NCBI GenBank assembly: GCA_027365345.1
Contig: DAHXNO010000140.1
Span: forward strand, 1 to 64,000
Direction of reading: 5' to 3'
DNA: 64,000 nt
Origin: Granulicella sp.
GTDB taxonomy: Bacteria; Acidobacteriota; Terriglobia; Terriglobales; Acidobacteriaceae
Under the pieces are notes generated by a model. That model searched no databases, was not told the origin of the DNA, and saw nothing but the letters and a program-made list of their open reading frames with translations. The translations under genes were made by a program, and so were the position numbers. This document shows positions 41,313 through 51,961 of this stretch, piece after piece. The number at the start of each line of letters is the position of its first letter. The first letter of the stretch is position 1.

Positions 41313-43763
41313 TTATTCCGCCGATGCCAGCACCTCTTCCCGAACCTCTTCATCCTGCGCTGCCTCTCCTGCGGTCTTGGGCAGGGCAATACCAAGAACA
41401 TCCTCAATATGCGAGACGTAGTGAATGGCGACACCTTCAATCTGCTCCGGCGACAGGTCTTCCTCCACATTCGTCTTTACGTCGATCGGAAGAATCACAT
41501 CGCGGATCCCGGCCCGCTTGGCGGCAAGAAACTTCTCCTTGATGCCTCCAACCGGTAGAACGTTTCCACTCAGAGTAATCTCTCCCGTCATCGCCAACTG
41601 CGGATGAATGGGACGATTCAGCAGCAGACTCACCAATGCGGTGACCATAGTGACGCCGGCACTGGGGCCGTCCTTCGGAATCGCGCCCGCAGGCACGTGG
41701 ATGTGGAGATCGGTGTCCTTCAACACATCGTCCTCCAGCCCCAGCGAAAGCGCATTCGATCGAACCCAGGTGAGCGCAGCCTGCATGGACTCCTTCATCA
41801 CGTCGCCGATCTGCCCCGTCATCGTGAAGCCGCCCTTGCCCTTCATCCGGTTCGCCTCGATGAACAGAACATCGCCGCCCGCAGGCGTCCAGGCAAGCCC
41901 CACAGCCACTCCGGCACGCTTGGTCCGCTCCGCGATCTCCGTGTCCACCCGCACCTTGATTCCACCCAGATACTCGTGGATCACCTCCGGCGTCACAACC
42001 AGCTTCTCCGTGCGCCCTTCCGCCACCTGCCGCGCCGTCTTGCGGCAGAGAGTGCCAATCAACTGCTCCAGACGGCGCACCCCTGCCTCACGCGTATAGT
42101 GGCGAGCCACCAAAGCCACGCTGCTGGTTGGAATCTCGATCATCGCCTCCTGCCCTTCCTTGGGCTCGATCCCGTTCTCCTTGATCTGGCGCGGAATCAG
42201 GTAGCGCTCAGCGATGTTCACCTTCTCCTCTTCTGTATAGCCGTTGAGTTCGATCACCTCCATACGGTCCAACAGCGGAGCCGGAATCGTGTCCAGTTGG
42301 TTGGCGGTGCAGATAAACAAAACCTTGCTCAGATCAAAGGGCTGATCCAGATAATTGTCGCGGAAGGTATTGTTCTGCTCCGGATCCAGTGTCTCCAGCA
42401 AGGCGCTGGACGGATCACCGCGGAAGTCGCGGCCCAGTTTGTCGATCTCATCCAGCATGAAGACCGGATCGTTCACCTCCACCCGCTTCAACTGCTGAAT
42501 GATCTGCCCCGGCAGGGCTCCAATGTAAGTCCGGCGATGCCCTCGAATCTCCGCCTCATCGTGCATGCCGCCCAGCGAAATGCGCGAGAACTTGCGGCCC
42601 AAAGCGCGCGCAACAGAACGGCCAAGTGAGGTCTTGCCTACCCCCGGCGGCCCGACGAAGCAGAGAATCGGCCCCTTCATGTCCGGCTTCAGACGGCGCA
42701 CACTCAGATAATCCAGGATGCGCTCCTTCACCTTCTTCAGGCCATAGTGATCTTCATCCAAATACTCCTTCGCCTTCTTGATGTCCACCTCCGAGGACGA
42801 ACTCTTGGACCACGGAAGAACTGCCAGCCACTCGATATAGTTCCTGGTCAGCGAGTAATCCGCCGCGGCAGGATTCATCCGGCTCAGCCGCCCCAACTCC
42901 TTCAACGCATCCTTCTTGGTCTCCTCCGGCATCCCCGCTGCTTCAATCTTTTCCTTCAGATCCGCGACATCCTTCTGGGTCTCGTCCAAATCTCCCAGCT
43001 CCTTCTGGATCGCCTTCATTTGCTCTCGAAGATAGAAGTCCCGCTGCGACTGCTGCACCGAGTCCTGCACCTCGCTCTGGATCTTGTTGCGCAATCGCTG
43101 GACGCCCAGCTCCTTGGCCAGAAGATTGTTCAGCAGCTCCAACCGCTGCTTCACCGCCGCGGTCTCCAGCAACTCCTGCTTCTCGCCGGTCGTAAGGAAG
43201 GGTAGGTTCGCAGCAATAAAGTCGGCTAGCCGCGAAGGCTCCTCGATATTCAATGCAATCGTCTGCAAATCGTCCGAGAGGGTCGACGATGAGGTCACTA
43301 TCTCCTGAAACTGCGCCAGAACGTTCCTCTGCAGAGCCTCCATCTCTGGCGTTCGCTCAGGTGCCGCCTCCTCCAGCGTCGAGTAAGAAGCGGTCAGAAA
43401 CGGCTGCGCCTGGGTGAACTCGCCCAGCTTCACCCTCTCCATCCCCTCGGTAAACACAAAAAGGCTCTGGTTCGGCATCTTGACAACCTTATGGACCGTC
43501 GCGCGGGTACCCACCTCGTACAGATCAGAACCCTCCGGAGCATCCTGCCTCGCATCCCGCTGCGCCACCACCAGAATCATCTTGTCTTCACCAAGAGACT
43601 GGATCAGTTGGATCGAACTCTGCCGACCCACCGTCAGGGGTAGAACGGCATTCGGGAAAAGTACCGTATCCCTCACTGGGAGAACAGGATAGGCATTCCC
43701 TCTCTCTTCACGGCCACCCCCGCCGCTGGTTGGCTTAATCACGCTTACAAAATCAGTGGACAT
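41313..43763 (-). CDS. lon: ATP-dependent protease La
   Basis: Homohexameric AAA+ protease that degrades misfolded and regulatory proteins in the cytosol. The 816-residue product has the Lon N-terminal domain ([23 protein letters not shown]), the coiled-coil linker, Walker [23 protein letters not shown], Walker [12 protein letters not shown], and the proteolytic domain with the serine in [10 protein letters not shown] and the lysine in [20 protein letters not shown]. The ATG at 43763 has AAAGGA nine bases upstream; the track start at 43826 is not supported. It heads a tight minus-strand run lon-tsaB-rimI-psd-pssA. Confidence 0.96.
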   Translation of the reverse strand: MSTDFVSVIKPTSGGGGREERGNAYPVLPVRDTVLFPNAVLPLTVGRQSSIQLIQSLGEDKMILVVAQRDARQDAPEGSDLYEVGTRATVHKVVKMPNQSLFVFTEGMERVKLGEFTQAQPFLTASYSTLEEAAPERTPEMEALQRNVLAQFQEIVTSSSTLSDDLQTIALNIEEPSRLADFIAANLPFLTTGEKQELLETAAVKQRLELLNNLLAKELGVQRLRNKIQSEVQDSVQQSQRDFYLREQMKAIQKELGDLDETQKDVADLKEKIEAAGMPEETKKDALKELGRLSRMNPAAADYSLTRNYIEWLAVLPWSKSSSSEVDIKKAKEYLDEDHYGLKKVKERILDYLSVRRLKPDMKGPILCFVGPPGVGKTSLGRSVARALGRKFSRISLGGMHDEAEIRGHRRTYIGALPGQIIQQLKRVEVNDPVFMLDEIDKLGRDFRGDPSSALLETLDPEQNNTFRDNYLDQPFDLSKVLFICTANQLDTIPAPLLDRMEVIELNGYTEEEKVNIAERYLIPRQIKENGIEPKEGQEAMIEIPTSSVALVARHYTREAGVRRLEQLIGTLCRKTARQVAEGRTEKLVVTPEVIHEYLGGIKVRVDTEIAERTKRAGVAVGLAWTPAGGDVLFIEANRMKGKGGFTMTGQIGDVMKESMQAALTWVRSNALSLGLEDDVLKDTDLHIHVPAGAIPKDGPSAGVTMVTALVSLLLNRPIHPQLAMTGEITLSGNVLPVGGIKEKFLAAKRAGIRDVILPIDVKTNVEEDLSPEQIEGVAIHYVSHIEDVLGIALPKTAGEAAQDEEVREEVLASAE

Positions 43764-44317
43764 AATTGAGTGTTCCTTTATCAACTTTCTTGAAATAGGA
43801 TGCAGCAAGATGCGGTCTGGACGCAACCCTTTTCCAGTACGTCTTCCAGCTCAGCCAAAACAACGTCCTGCTACCTCCTTGTCCCTTGCCGCCAGCCTCT
43901 GTCTCCAGCCTCTTCCCTCTGATCGGCAGTTGTGGCCACTTCCGGAAGATGTCCCTGCAAAGATCAGGTAGATCAATCCCTCCACCCTCGCGTCTTCCGG
44001 GACTCTCCTGGAAGAAAAATTCCAGACCCGTTGTCTGGTTACGAAACTGGCGCCAGAAGGTTGCAAACTCCTCGACAATCCCCTTCTTTTGATGCTGGAT
44101 GGCCTGTCGGCGCTTATCCGGCGTTCGATGGAGAACCCCGCCACACCGAGATGCATTGCAACCGCGCCCCGGAGCCTTTAGGCTGGGTTTGGTACCGAAT
44201 ACGACCCGCCAAAATTGGCCGTGCCGGTTGGAGACGCAACTCGACCCGTCAGCGCGGGCCATGGGGCCCTGCAGGGAACGTTGGCGGCGTATTTTGGACC
44301 AGGCACCCACGTTGGCC
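43764..44317. other. Region between lon and tRNA-Leu(UAG)
   Basis: About 550 bases. A minus-strand ORF (43753-44310) has its stop overlapping the lon start, but its translation is Arg/Gly-rich with no recognisable domain, and plus-strand frames are just as open. I treat it as non-coding. The lon promoter should be here; no convincing sigma-32 or HrcA site was seen. Confidence 0.4.
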
Positions 44318-44402
44318 GCGGGAGTGGTGAAATGGCAGACACGCAGGTCTTAGAAGCCTGTGCCCGAAAGGCGTAGGGGTTCAAGTCCCCTCTCCCGCAC
44401 CA
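44318..44402 (+). tRNA. tRNA-Leu (anticodon UAG)
   Basis: Plus strand. Acceptor arms GCGGGAG and CTCCCGC pair, followed by A and encoded CCA. The anticodon loop CTTAGAA gives anticodon TAG (UAG), reading CUA and related CUN codons. The extra arm (TGCCCGAAAGGCGT) is long, as expected for leucine, and the T-arm AGGGGTTCAAGTCCCCT is intact. A DUF3467 gene begins 37 bases downstream. Confidence 0.95.
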
Positions 44403-44439
44403 GGAACCAAGTCATGACCTCAACTCGGAAAGCAGCCTC

Positions 44440-44766
44440 ATGAGTCAGACCATCACCCAACCCGATAGCACCCGCATTACGCTGGAAAAGTCCGCCAATT
44501 ACCGCGATTCTTACGCCAATAGCGTACAGGTCCGCCTCTCTCTCTGGGATTTCTTTCTGGTCTTTGGGACTTTGGAGCAGGAGACACCCGAGCATGTGCG
44601 CGTGGATAACTTCCAGGGCATCTACCTGAGCCCGCAGCAGGCCAAAGCGCTGGCCAATGTGCTCCAGCACAACGTGGCGCAGTATGAACAGAACTTTGGC
44701 CCAATCTCCCTCGACGGCCCCGGCGTCCAACGCTTCGTGATGCCGGCCAACGGCCCGATCCACTAA
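44440..44766 (+). CDS. DUF3467 domain protein
   Basis: Small cytosolic protein of 108 residues of the DUF3467 family, function unknown. The pattern YANSVQVRLSLWDFFLVFGTLEQETPEHVRVDNFQGIYLSPQQAKALANVLQHNVAQYEQNFGPI matches the family core (strand, F-x-F turn, then an SPxxAK helix that carries the conserved LxxNIxxYE pattern). A GTG-started glycosyltransferase gene begins 9 bases after its stop, so the two are probably coupled in translation. Confidence 0.85.
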   Translation: MSQTITQPDSTRITLEKSANYRDSYANSVQVRLSLWDFFLVFGTLEQETPEHVRVDNFQGIYLSPQQAKALANVLQHNVAQYEQNFGPISLDGPGVQRFVMPANGPIH

Positions 44767-44775
44767 GTACGTCCC

Positions 44776-46494
44776 GTGGAAGGTGTTGCCCAACGCATTC
44801 GCAAACTACCCGCCCGGCTTGCGGCCTTACCGGACAGCTTGCTCCTCCTGCTCTTCTTTGCAGCCGTGGCCCTGAGCCATCTTACCCTTCTGCATCTGCC
44901 TTATTTTTGGGACGAGGGCGGCTACTATATTCCAGCCGCCTTGGACTTCTACCATACCGGCCAACTGGTTCCACACTTCACCAACGGCCATCCACCGCTG
45001 CCCAACATTCTGTTGGGAACCCTGTGGCGCATCGTCGGCTACCACATCCTTGCCACAAGGCTGCTGGCGTGTGGATTCGCCGCACTCGGCCTCATGGCCA
45101 TCTTCCGCCTCACGGAGCGTCTGCTGGATGCCTCCGCAGCGCTGACGGTAACCTTGCTCTCGGGCGCTTATCCTGTCTGGTTCGCTCAGAGCTCCCTGGC
45201 CCACGCGGATATCTTTGCCGCCGCCTTTACGCTTTGGGCCTTTGCGCTCTACCTTCCATCCCTTCAGGCCCCATCTACCCGTTTGCGCGGCGTCGGCCAT
45301 GCCAGACCTCCGTACGTCTCCGTGGCAGTCTTGTTCTCCCTGGCCGCGCTCTCCAAGGAAACCTCGATCATCCAACCGGCCGCGCTCGCAGCCTGGGAGT
45401 TATGGCTGCTGTTGCGTGATCGCAAGCTCCCTCGCTTAGCCCCCGGCGCCCTGTCCCCACTCAACCATGAGCCAGTCGCCAACCTTAAGTCGGCAGCCAA
45501 CGCGCGTCTGAACCCTCCACAGCGCCTCGGCTCGCACCGAGCCTGGCTGATAGCGCTGTCCTTTCCTGTGCTGCCTCTCAGCGCATGGTTTGCCTACCAC
45601 CACCACGTGGTAGGGTTCACCTTCGGCAACCCCGGCTTCCTGCGTTACAACGCCACGGCCAACTTCACGGCCGCTCACATCCAACAAGCGCTCCGCTACC
45701 GTTTTTTGCATCTGTTCTGGCAGCGCAATATCTGGATTGCCATCATCTTTGCGCTCGCCTGCCTCCTGCTGCCCCCACGGAAGGAGGCTCCAGCCTCCCT
45801 CCAACCCGGCCCTCTCTTTGCGATGGCCGTCCTGGTCGCTGCCAACTGGTTCGCATTCTCCGTGCTGGGTGGAGCGCTGCTGACGCGCTACCTTCTGCCC
45901 ATGTATCCGCTGATCCTGATCGTCTGCGTGCACTGCTGGCGGTCCCGCACCCAGCGCTGGCCACTCCTGGCCGCGGCCACCGGCGCAGCCTTCCTCACCG
46001 CCCTCTGGCTCAATCCTCCTTCCTTCTTTGCGCCGGAAGACAATCTTACCTACCGCGATATGATCGTGGTGCACCAGGAGGCAATCGACTTTGTCCAGCA
46101 GCACTATCCTGACGCAACCATCCTGACCGCATGGCCAGTATCCTCAGATCTCTTTCAACCCTACCTCGGCTACGTGAAGCATCCCATGAGCGTGGTCTCC
46201 ATCGAGGACTTCACCCTGCCGCAGATCCTCATCGCCGCCAGAGAGCCAGACCGTTACAACACGGCCATCGTCTTCACCACCCACCTCGTGACCCCATGGC
46301 TACGTCATTATCTGCTGAACCACCCCAACACTCGGCGCGGACGCGCCTTCACAGCGACGCGCGACCTCACCCCGGCAGAGATCGCCAAACTCCTGGGCGG
46401 CCGGATTGTGTGGCAGGACGAGCGCGGAGGCGAGTGGGCAGCGGTCTTACGCTTCCAGCGCAGCGAGGCTGTCGGCTTACCAGCCCAACACTGA
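44776..46494 (+). CDS. Polytopic membrane glycosyltransferase, family 39-like
   Basis: About 572 residues with ten or more hydrophobic segments. The first loop has PYFWDEGGYYIPAALDFYHTGQLVPHFTNGHPPLPN, the acidic DE motif and following HPP typical of family-39/ArnT-like transferases, which use lipid-linked sugars at the outer face of the inner membrane. The start is GTG at 44776, nine bases after the upstream stop, with no separate ribosome binding site. The C-terminal 130 residues are soluble (NLTYRDMIVVHQEAIDFVQQHYPDATILTAWPVSSDLF), probably periplasmic. Acceptor (lipid A, protein or other glycan) is unknown. Confidence 0.8.
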   Translation: MEGVAQRIRKLPARLAALPDSLLLLLFFAAVALSHLTLLHLPYFWDEGGYYIPAALDFYHTGQLVPHFTNGHPPLPNILLGTLWRIVGYHILATRLLACGFAALGLMAIFRLTERLLDASAALTVTLLSGAYPVWFAQSSLAHADIFAAAFTLWAFALYLPSLQAPSTRLRGVGHARPPYVSVAVLFSLAALSKETSIIQPAALAAWELWLLLRDRKLPRLAPGALSPLNHEPVANLKSAANARLNPPQRLGSHRAWLIALSFPVLPLSAWFAYHHHVVGFTFGNPGFLRYNATANFTAAHIQQALRYRFLHLFWQRNIWIAIIFALACLLLPPRKEAPASLQPGPLFAMAVLVAANWFAFSVLGGALLTRYLLPMYPLILIVCVHCWRSRTQRWPLLAAATGAAFLTALWLNPPSFFAPEDNLTYRDMIVVHQEAIDFVQQHYPDATILTAWPVSSDLFQPYLGYVKHPMSVVSIEDFTLPQILIAAREPDRYNTAIVFTTHLVTPWLRHYLLNHPNTRRGRAFTATRDLTPAEIAKLLGGRIVWQDERGGEWAAVLRFQRSEAVGLPAQH

Positions 46495-46640
46495 TGCTCG
46501 CCGCACCGTCTCCAGACAGGGATGGACATAGCCGCCGCCATACCTGCCTTCTTTAGAGTAATTCTCTTGCCCCCGGTCTTTAGAACCGCCGTCAACTCTG
46601 GTTGTCATCCGCGCAGGCGCAACCGAGCCGGAAGCTGTTC

Positions 46641-48713
46641 TCAATGTGTTCCGGACTGTGTTCCGCTGCGCATAGGTCGGCTCGTTGAACTGCTCGTGGT
46701 TCCACCGCCTCCAAAGCTCTCGAACTTGTCCGTAAAGCTTGAGGTGACCATCTTTGGTTGAATCACAATTCCGTCAAACAGCGTCGCTGCCAGCAGATGA
46801 TCACCCACCGGCCGGGCAAAGCGTAGCTTCCACCCTGTGTCCCAGTAACGAACGGTGAAGCCCGGAAGCTGAACCGCAAAGACCATCGAAGAAGTGGATG
46901 TTGTCAGGAGCATGCGGTTCTGGGTGCGATCAAAGTACAGCCCGTCCACCTGGGGCGTATCCAGACTGTAGACGATCTTCCAACTCAAGCCCTCATCCGT
47001 AGAATAAAAGACACCTTCGCGGCCGCCCACCCAAAGATCGTTCCTTCCATCGATCGCGACGGCGGAGATCTGCGATAGATCGGACGGCAATGCAATGGGC
47101 TCCCACCTTGCTCCTCGGTCGGCGGAAAAGAATAACTGCCTGAGCCCTCCAGCAAGCACACGGTCCTTCTCTACAGCAACAAAGCGCACCTCATCCAAGG
47201 GAAGCGCTCTTACTTGCGTCCATGCGATTCCATCGTCATCGCTTTGCAGCAGTCCTTCCGATGTACCAGCATAGATCATCAAATCTTCATCAGAGACCAT
47301 GGAGTAAACGATGGCGTCGATCAAAGACTGGCCGGAGGAAAGCCTCTCCCCGTACGACGGATCACTGCTGTGAGAGGCAGAAGTTCGAGCGCCACGTGCC
47401 GGTCGGCGCAACCACCGCCCGGAGTTGATCCAGACCTCCCCCTTGCAACGGAAGATTCCATGCGGCGTTCCTGCCAGCAAGGTTCCCGCCGGTGTCATGG
47501 TCAGGCTGTAGATATCCCGGCCATCCAGGCCGACGCTATCTTCTCTCCAGTGCGCACCCCCATCGATGCTCTGGAAGACACCTCCATCTTGTTTGTCGTT
47601 GACCACTCCTGCGTACACGATGGCTGGGTCCATCGGATCGGAAGCGTAAGCCATCACCTGCCGAGAGGAAAATCCAGTATTCGAGGCGACAAAGCTGGCG
47701 GCAAAGTCCTCGCTGCGCAGCACCCCTCCGCGCTCGGTCGCCAGCAGGATATGCCCGGAGTCATGGGGATCCACGTAAACGTCATTCACCACAACATCGG
47801 AGGGAGTCAGGCGTTGCCAATCCTTTCCTCCGTCCAGGGTCCGATACAACCCTTCCGTTGTCCCCGCGTAGACCGTGTCCGGGTGCTCCGGATCCTGTTC
47901 CAGCTTGCGCGTCCGGCGCGCCTCAGAGGGAATACCCTGCACCTTGTGGAATAAATCCCCCGCATCCAGACTCTTGTAAATGCCCGAGCAGGCGCTCGCA
48001 TACACCACCTGCGGCAACTTGGGATCAATCAGGATGGAAAAGACGTCCGAATCATCAATGATGCCGCGCTTGATGTTCTCCCAGTGCTGGCCGCCATCCA
48101 CCGTCTTCCAGGGCAAGTGCCAGGTGCCGGCATAGATCACCTGCGGATTGTGCGGGTCAATCGCCACCGACTGAACTTCATGAATCTCGGTGCTTCCTAC
48201 CGGGCTGATCTGAGTCCAATGGAGACCGTCGTCCAGACTGCGGAACACCCCTTGCAGCGTCCCCGCCACCATCATCTCCGGGTTGAAGGATGACCGGGTC
48301 AGCGAGCGAATCGACTGACCTCGCATGTCCGGATCGTCCCACCAGGTCTTGCCGCCATCTTGGCTGATAAACAGACCTCCGTCGGGATGATCGACAATCC
48401 ACGCTCCAACCACCAACCGTTGAGGATTCCGCGCATCGGTAAGGATGTGATCGATGATCAGATCGCTGCGATTCCCCACCTCCCCCAACCGTCTCCAGCT
48501 AATACCACCATCCTCAGAGTCGTAGACCCAACCATTGGCGGTGCCGAGATACAGATGCTTGGAGTTGTTCGGATCTGAGGCAAAGCTGCGTGCATCTCCC
48601 CCGTAGGGCCCCAACGGGAACCAACTCAAGGCATGTATCGGAATAGCACATACCGTGCAACCTAAAGTCAAAACTCCAAGCAGTCGCCAGGTCAGTAATC
48701 TCAGACGCGTCAA
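46641..48713 (-). CDS. Secreted BNR/sortilin-like beta-propeller protein
   Basis: Exported protein of 690 residues with many BNR (Asp-box) repeats. An N-terminal signal peptide (LLGVLTLGCTVCAIPIHAL) is followed by units such as GWVYDSEDGGISWRRLG, GGLFISQDGGKTWWDD, GVFRSLDDGLHWTQIS, TVDGGQHWENI, GLYRTLDGGKDWQRLTP, GVFQSIDGGAHWRED and GVFYSTDEGLSWKIV, each with an SxDxGxxW turn. Such repeats build beta-propellers found in sialidases, sortilins and YCF48-like proteins. The catalytic arginine triad of sialidases is not obvious, so it is more likely a binding or scaffold protein. The downstream end is convergent with the glycosyltransferase. Confidence 0.82.
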   Translation of the reverse strand: MTRLRLLTWRLLGVLTLGCTVCAIPIHALSWFPLGPYGGDARSFASDPNNSKHLYLGTANGWVYDSEDGGISWRRLGEVGNRSDLIIDHILTDARNPQRLVVGAWIVDHPDGGLFISQDGGKTWWDDPDMRGQSIRSLTRSSFNPEMMVAGTLQGVFRSLDDGLHWTQISPVGSTEIHEVQSVAIDPHNPQVIYAGTWHLPWKTVDGGQHWENIKRGIIDDSDVFSILIDPKLPQVVYASACSGIYKSLDAGDLFHKVQGIPSEARRTRKLEQDPEHPDTVYAGTTEGLYRTLDGGKDWQRLTPSDVVVNDVYVDPHDSGHILLATERGGVLRSEDFAASFVASNTGFSSRQVMAYASDPMDPAIVYAGVVNDKQDGGVFQSIDGGAHWREDSVGLDGRDIYSLTMTPAGTLLAGTPHGIFRCKGEVWINSGRWLRRPARGARTSASHSSDPSYGERLSSGQSLIDAIVYSMVSDEDLMIYAGTSEGLLQSDDDGIAWTQVRALPLDEVRFVAVEKDRVLAGGLRQLFFSADRGARWEPIALPSDLSQISAVAIDGRNDLWVGGREGVFYSTDEGLSWKIVYSLDTPQVDGLYFDRTQNRMLLTTSTSSMVFAVQLPGFTVRYWDTGWKLRFARPVGDHLLAATLFDGIVIQPKMVTSSFTDKFESFGGGGTTSSSTSRPMRSGTQSGTH

Positions 48714-49038
48714 AAATAACTCCTCTTCTATTTCAGGCTACCGTAAACAGAGTGGCAACAACATCCGGAAGGTGTGCAGAAACTGGCGCTAAAGCAATCA
48801 GCCTGTGAGAAAACTCCCTCCTCTGCGAGGGCTCGGTCTCACAAGCCTGGCCGTCTGGCGAAACGGAGACCCCATTCACCAGCATAGTGGCAGCGAAACC
48901 AACTCTCCCAAAGAGCCGCTGGCGATGCATGCCTAACCCGATAGAATCACGATCAAGGGAAATCGTAGGGTTAGCGTACCAAGAACAACGGCCGGTCGGG
49001 ATCTCTCCCAGCCGGCCGTTGCTGTTGCGAATACAGGG
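48714..49038. other. Intergenic region with terminator
   Basis: About 325 bases between two minus-strand genes. The 3' part holds the terminator of the Ig/OmpA-like gene; the remainder should carry the promoter of the BNR-protein gene. No ORF is convincing. Confidence 0.5.
48986..49021 (-). terminator. Intrinsic terminator of Ig/OmpA-like gene
   Basis: CAACGGCCGG and CCGGCCGTTG form a perfect ten-pair stem, with a further small GGGA/TCCC stem inside the loop. It begins 18 bases past the stop codon at 49039 and is followed on the minus strand by TTGTTCTTGG. Confidence 0.75.
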
Positions 49039-50745
49039 TTAGTTTGAGCTGCTCGTAGTGCTGGTAGTACTCGCTGCCTTCTTGTGGTGGTGGTGGCGCC
49101 TCACCCCCAGGGGCTTGCGAGGAATGGGCTTGACCTCGGTCTCATCCACAGGAGTCAGCCCAGTCGTATCCAGGTTTGCTCCAGTCGGAATAAGAATCGT
49201 CTGGTCAGAGTTGGATCCGTCGGTGCCGGTGTAGACCGCGATGCTGGATGCATCCAGGCCCTTTTCCTTCACCAGGTAATCCTTCTCATTGACGGCACGT
49301 AGCTCAGCGCGGTGGAGGGTCTCTTTCTGCGCCAACATCCGTTTGCGCTCAGTGGACCGCCCACGAACCTTCACAGGTGCAGAGTTACCAACAATAGCCA
49401 GCTTCGCGCCGCTGTTCTGCTGTTCGGTAAGAGCAATGTCATCCAGGCAAGCCTTGGCTTCATTGTCCACACGGGTCGGACGGCGCAGGTCACGGTCAAA
49501 GGTGATCGTGCACAGGTTCTTGGTGACAACCGGAGCAGGCGGAGGAGGAGCATTCAGATTTACCGTCGTCTGAGCAGATGCGGTTTGGCCTTGATCGTCC
49601 ACTACGTTACACGTTATGGTGATCGTTGATCCCGGCGCGGCGCCCGTCGTGGAGAGGGTTGCCGTCGAGGTGTTCCCGCTGATCGTTCCTGCCGTAGCGC
49701 TGTAGCTATAAGTCAAAGGACGGCTCTGCGGGCTTGCGCCAACTGCGGTGATGGATACAGGGTCGCCCGCGTTCACAGTAGTCGGGTTTGCCGAGCAACT
49801 GATGGTCGGCGGCTGGAACTGGGTGACGGTAAACTGCGTGGAGCAGTCCGCAAACTGGCCCGCCTTCGGGCTCTGTTCAACATGGCCCTTCACCGTGTAG
49901 GTCCCCGGCGCCAACCCTTTGGTGTCAACGGCCGCCACGTTCGAGGTGCCAGACACGGTACCGCCACTGCTGGTCCACTTGTAGTTGGTCGCCTTCTTGA
50001 CGCGCAGGTTGGTCGCCGTACCGGTAACCGTCACCGGGTCTCCGGGGTAGATGGTGCCCGTAGGCGCCGTCACCGAGCAGGCGTACTGAACCGGCGGAGG
50101 AGGCGTAAGGCTGCCTAGGTGGAACAGCAGACCAGAGCTCAACTCGGCGCCATTCAGGTTCGCGCGGCCGCCCTGCAGGTAGATCGCCGGGTTTGCCGGT
50201 CCAAAGTCGATATGAGTGTAGCGATAATCTGCCTCAAAGAGACGCAGTCCAAGATGATGGTGGAAGAACGGAAGATCATAGTCCATGCCGCCGCCCGCCA
50301 TCAGACCGGTTCCCCACGTGTAGGGGTTATACCCAACACCCCCTGGATTGTTCGGTCCCACTCCATGCACAGCACCCACCAGACCATGGGCAAAAAGAGT
50401 GTAGTTCTGCAGAGGCCAGCGGAAGATCGGTCCAAGGTAGTAGCCGTAGAAACCATCCCCCTGACCATTCGGGTTTGCGGTCATATTGAACTCACCGCCA
50501 ATCCACTTATTGAAGTAGTAAGCGCCGCTACCCATAGCGCCTTCATTCACCGAGCCAAAATTCTCACCCGTTGTCTGATCCTCGCTGCTCAACCCGTAAT
50601 ACGAGTACCCAGTAAAGATGTCGACGCGCGAGGGACTCGGAGCGTTGGGCAAGGTACTCTGGGCGCTGATGCTGGCTACTCCAAAACTGACCGCACATGC
50701 AGCCAGCATGTACCGGCCTATATTGCGAAATGGGCGATAAGACAT
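49039..50745 (-). CDS. Outer-membrane protein with beta-barrel, Ig-like and OmpA-like regions
   Basis: Exported 568-residue protein. The signal peptide (MLAACAVSFGVASISAQ) is followed by an eight-stranded-type barrel (about 40-210: RVDIFTGYSYYGLSS, GAYYFNKWIGGEFNMTANPNG, YLGPIFRWPLQNYTLFAHGLVGA, HHHLGLRLFEADYRYTHIDFG). Two Ig/PKD-like domains follow (about 225-310 and 315-400), each with paired cysteines nearby, and then a region resembling the OmpA peptidoglycan-binding domain (LCTITFDRDLRRPTRVDNEAKACLDDIALTEQQNSGAKLAIVGNS). The tail is basic, His-rich (RRHHHHKK) and Ser/Thr-rich. Probably links outer membrane and cell wall; exact role unknown. Confidence 0.8.
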   Translation of the reverse strand: MSYRPFRNIGRYMLAACAVSFGVASISAQSTLPNAPSPSRVDIFTGYSYYGLSSEDQTTGENFGSVNEGAMGSGAYYFNKWIGGEFNMTANPNGQGDGFYGYYLGPIFRWPLQNYTLFAHGLVGAVHGVGPNNPGGVGYNPYTWGTGLMAGGGMDYDLPFFHHHLGLRLFEADYRYTHIDFGPANPAIYLQGGRANLNGAELSSGLLFHLGSLTPPPPVQYACSVTAPTGTIYPGDPVTVTGTATNLRVKKATNYKWTSSGGTVSGTSNVAAVDTKGLAPGTYTVKGHVEQSPKAGQFADCSTQFTVTQFQPPTISCSANPTTVNAGDPVSITAVGASPQSRPLTYSYSATAGTISGNTSTATLSTTGAAPGSTITITCNVVDDQGQTASAQTTVNLNAPPPPAPVVTKNLCTITFDRDLRRPTRVDNEAKACLDDIALTEQQNSGAKLAIVGNSAPVKVRGRSTERKRMLAQKETLHRAELRAVNEKDYLVKEKGLDASSIAVYTGTDGSNSDQTILIPTGANLDTTGLTPVDETEVKPIPRKPLGVRRHHHHKKAASTTSTTSSSN

Positions 50746-51034
50746 TCGACGATCCTCCCGATCAATCTGCTAGGTTGAAGGTTTACAAGCACCCTTGAGG
50801 ACTTCCGCTCAGGAGATCCTTATAAACATCCTTGAACTCAAAATGAAAAGCTGTTGCGCAAAACCATAGCGCCGCTAAGACGCTTCCGCGTGCAGCAAAA
50901 CTGCAAATCTACTCCTCACGATTTTACCCCAATTCCCCAATCCTTTACCTCTAAATCCAGGTTGAACCGCATCTGTAACCGGTGGGGCGGCCCTCTTTCC
51001 CCTCTACGTCTACCTCTACATCCAGACCCCAGCC

Positions 51035-51640
51035 TCAGGCAAGGTTCAGCGTCTGCCGGATCGTTCCACGGCTGGCCTGAATCTTCTCCTGCAAAAGCGT
51101 GATCGCGTACAACAACTGCTCTGGCCGGGGTGGACACCCGGGTACGTAGACATCAACAGGAAGCACTTGGTTGACACCTTGCACCAGAGCGTAGTTATTG
51201 AAAACGCCCCCAGAGGTAGCGCATGCCCCCATGGAGATCACCCACTTCGGTTCGGGCATCTGCTCATACAGCCGGCGGATCACCGGAGCCATCTTCTGCG
51301 AAACCCGGCCGGCAATGATCATCAAATCACTCTGCCGCGGTGAAGGACGGAAGACCTCCGCCCCAAAGCGAGCAATGTCATACCTTGACCCACCCATCGA
51401 CATCATCTCAATCGCACAGCAAGCCAACCCGAAGGTCATCGGCCAGATAGAGTTCTTCCGCACCCAGTTGACTGCGGCATCCAGGGACGCCAGCACCACG
51501 CCCTCCGGCTGGCCGCTGCCCCAGTTCACCTCTTCCAGCTTTTCGCGATTCTTCCCAAAGCTTTCCAGATTACCAAAAAGGTATCTGTCGCTCTTTTGCT
51601 GAACCCCGGCTGAAGCACCGCTCTTCTCAGTCTGACTCAT
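51035..51640 (-). CDS. nuoB: NADH-quinone oxidoreductase subunit B
   Basis: Peripheral-arm subunit of respiratory complex I that holds iron-sulfur cluster N2, the last electron carrier before quinone. The 201-residue product has the cluster ligands Cys74-Cys75 ([10 protein letters not shown]), Cys140 (GACATSGG) and Cys169 ([10 protein letters not shown]), and the conserved [24 protein letters not shown] purine-rich AAAGGAT precedes the ATG, with a TATACT-like -10 just upstream. No other nuo gene is in the window; the neighbours are glnD and an outer-membrane protein, so this is an isolated copy, either the sole nuoB separated from the operon or a second one. Confidence 0.93.
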   Translation of the reverse strand: MSQTEKSGASAGVQQKSDRYLFGNLESFGKNREKLEEVNWGSGQPEGVVLASLDAAVNWVRKNSIWPMTFGLACCAIEMMSMGGSRYDIARFGAEVFRPSPRQSDLMIIAGRVSQKMAPVIRRLYEQMPEPKWVISMGACATSGGVFNNYALVQGVNQVLPVDVYVPGCPPRPEQLLYAITLLQEKIQASRGTIRQTLNLA

Positions 51641-51961
51641 ATCCTTTAGTATACGTTCCCCTGGGCCGTTCGCGTCGCTGAATGTTCATCGCAGGACCCG
51701 TCAGTTCAACGAACAACGCCTCAACTGCCTCGTCCTTGCTGCCTGTTCTTCATCTTCAACACGGCGACTCTTCCTGCTTAAGATGCCATAGAGCCTTGCT
51801 GCGTTGGTTCGAATAGAAAATTTCGAAAGGTCATAGAAGCTGACCTGGCACTCTGTACCTCAAAGGGACAGCTTTTCCACTCCCATCTCTGGCTTCGGAT
51901 CGTAAGCCGCCTTCCCCTGCGGTCTATCGCCAACCAGCCCGATGCGGGTTTCCACACCGCC
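51641..51961. other. Intergenic between nuoB and glnD
   Basis: About 320 bases, both neighbours on the minus strand. It should hold the nuoB promoter; TATACT close to the nuoB start is the best -10 candidate but no good -35 was found. No gene or clear terminator is seen. Confidence 0.4.

Noticed and set aside
43753-44310. 185-residue minus-strand ORF overlapping the lon start
   Set aside because: No recognisable domain, basic low-quality composition, and equally long open frames on the other strand.
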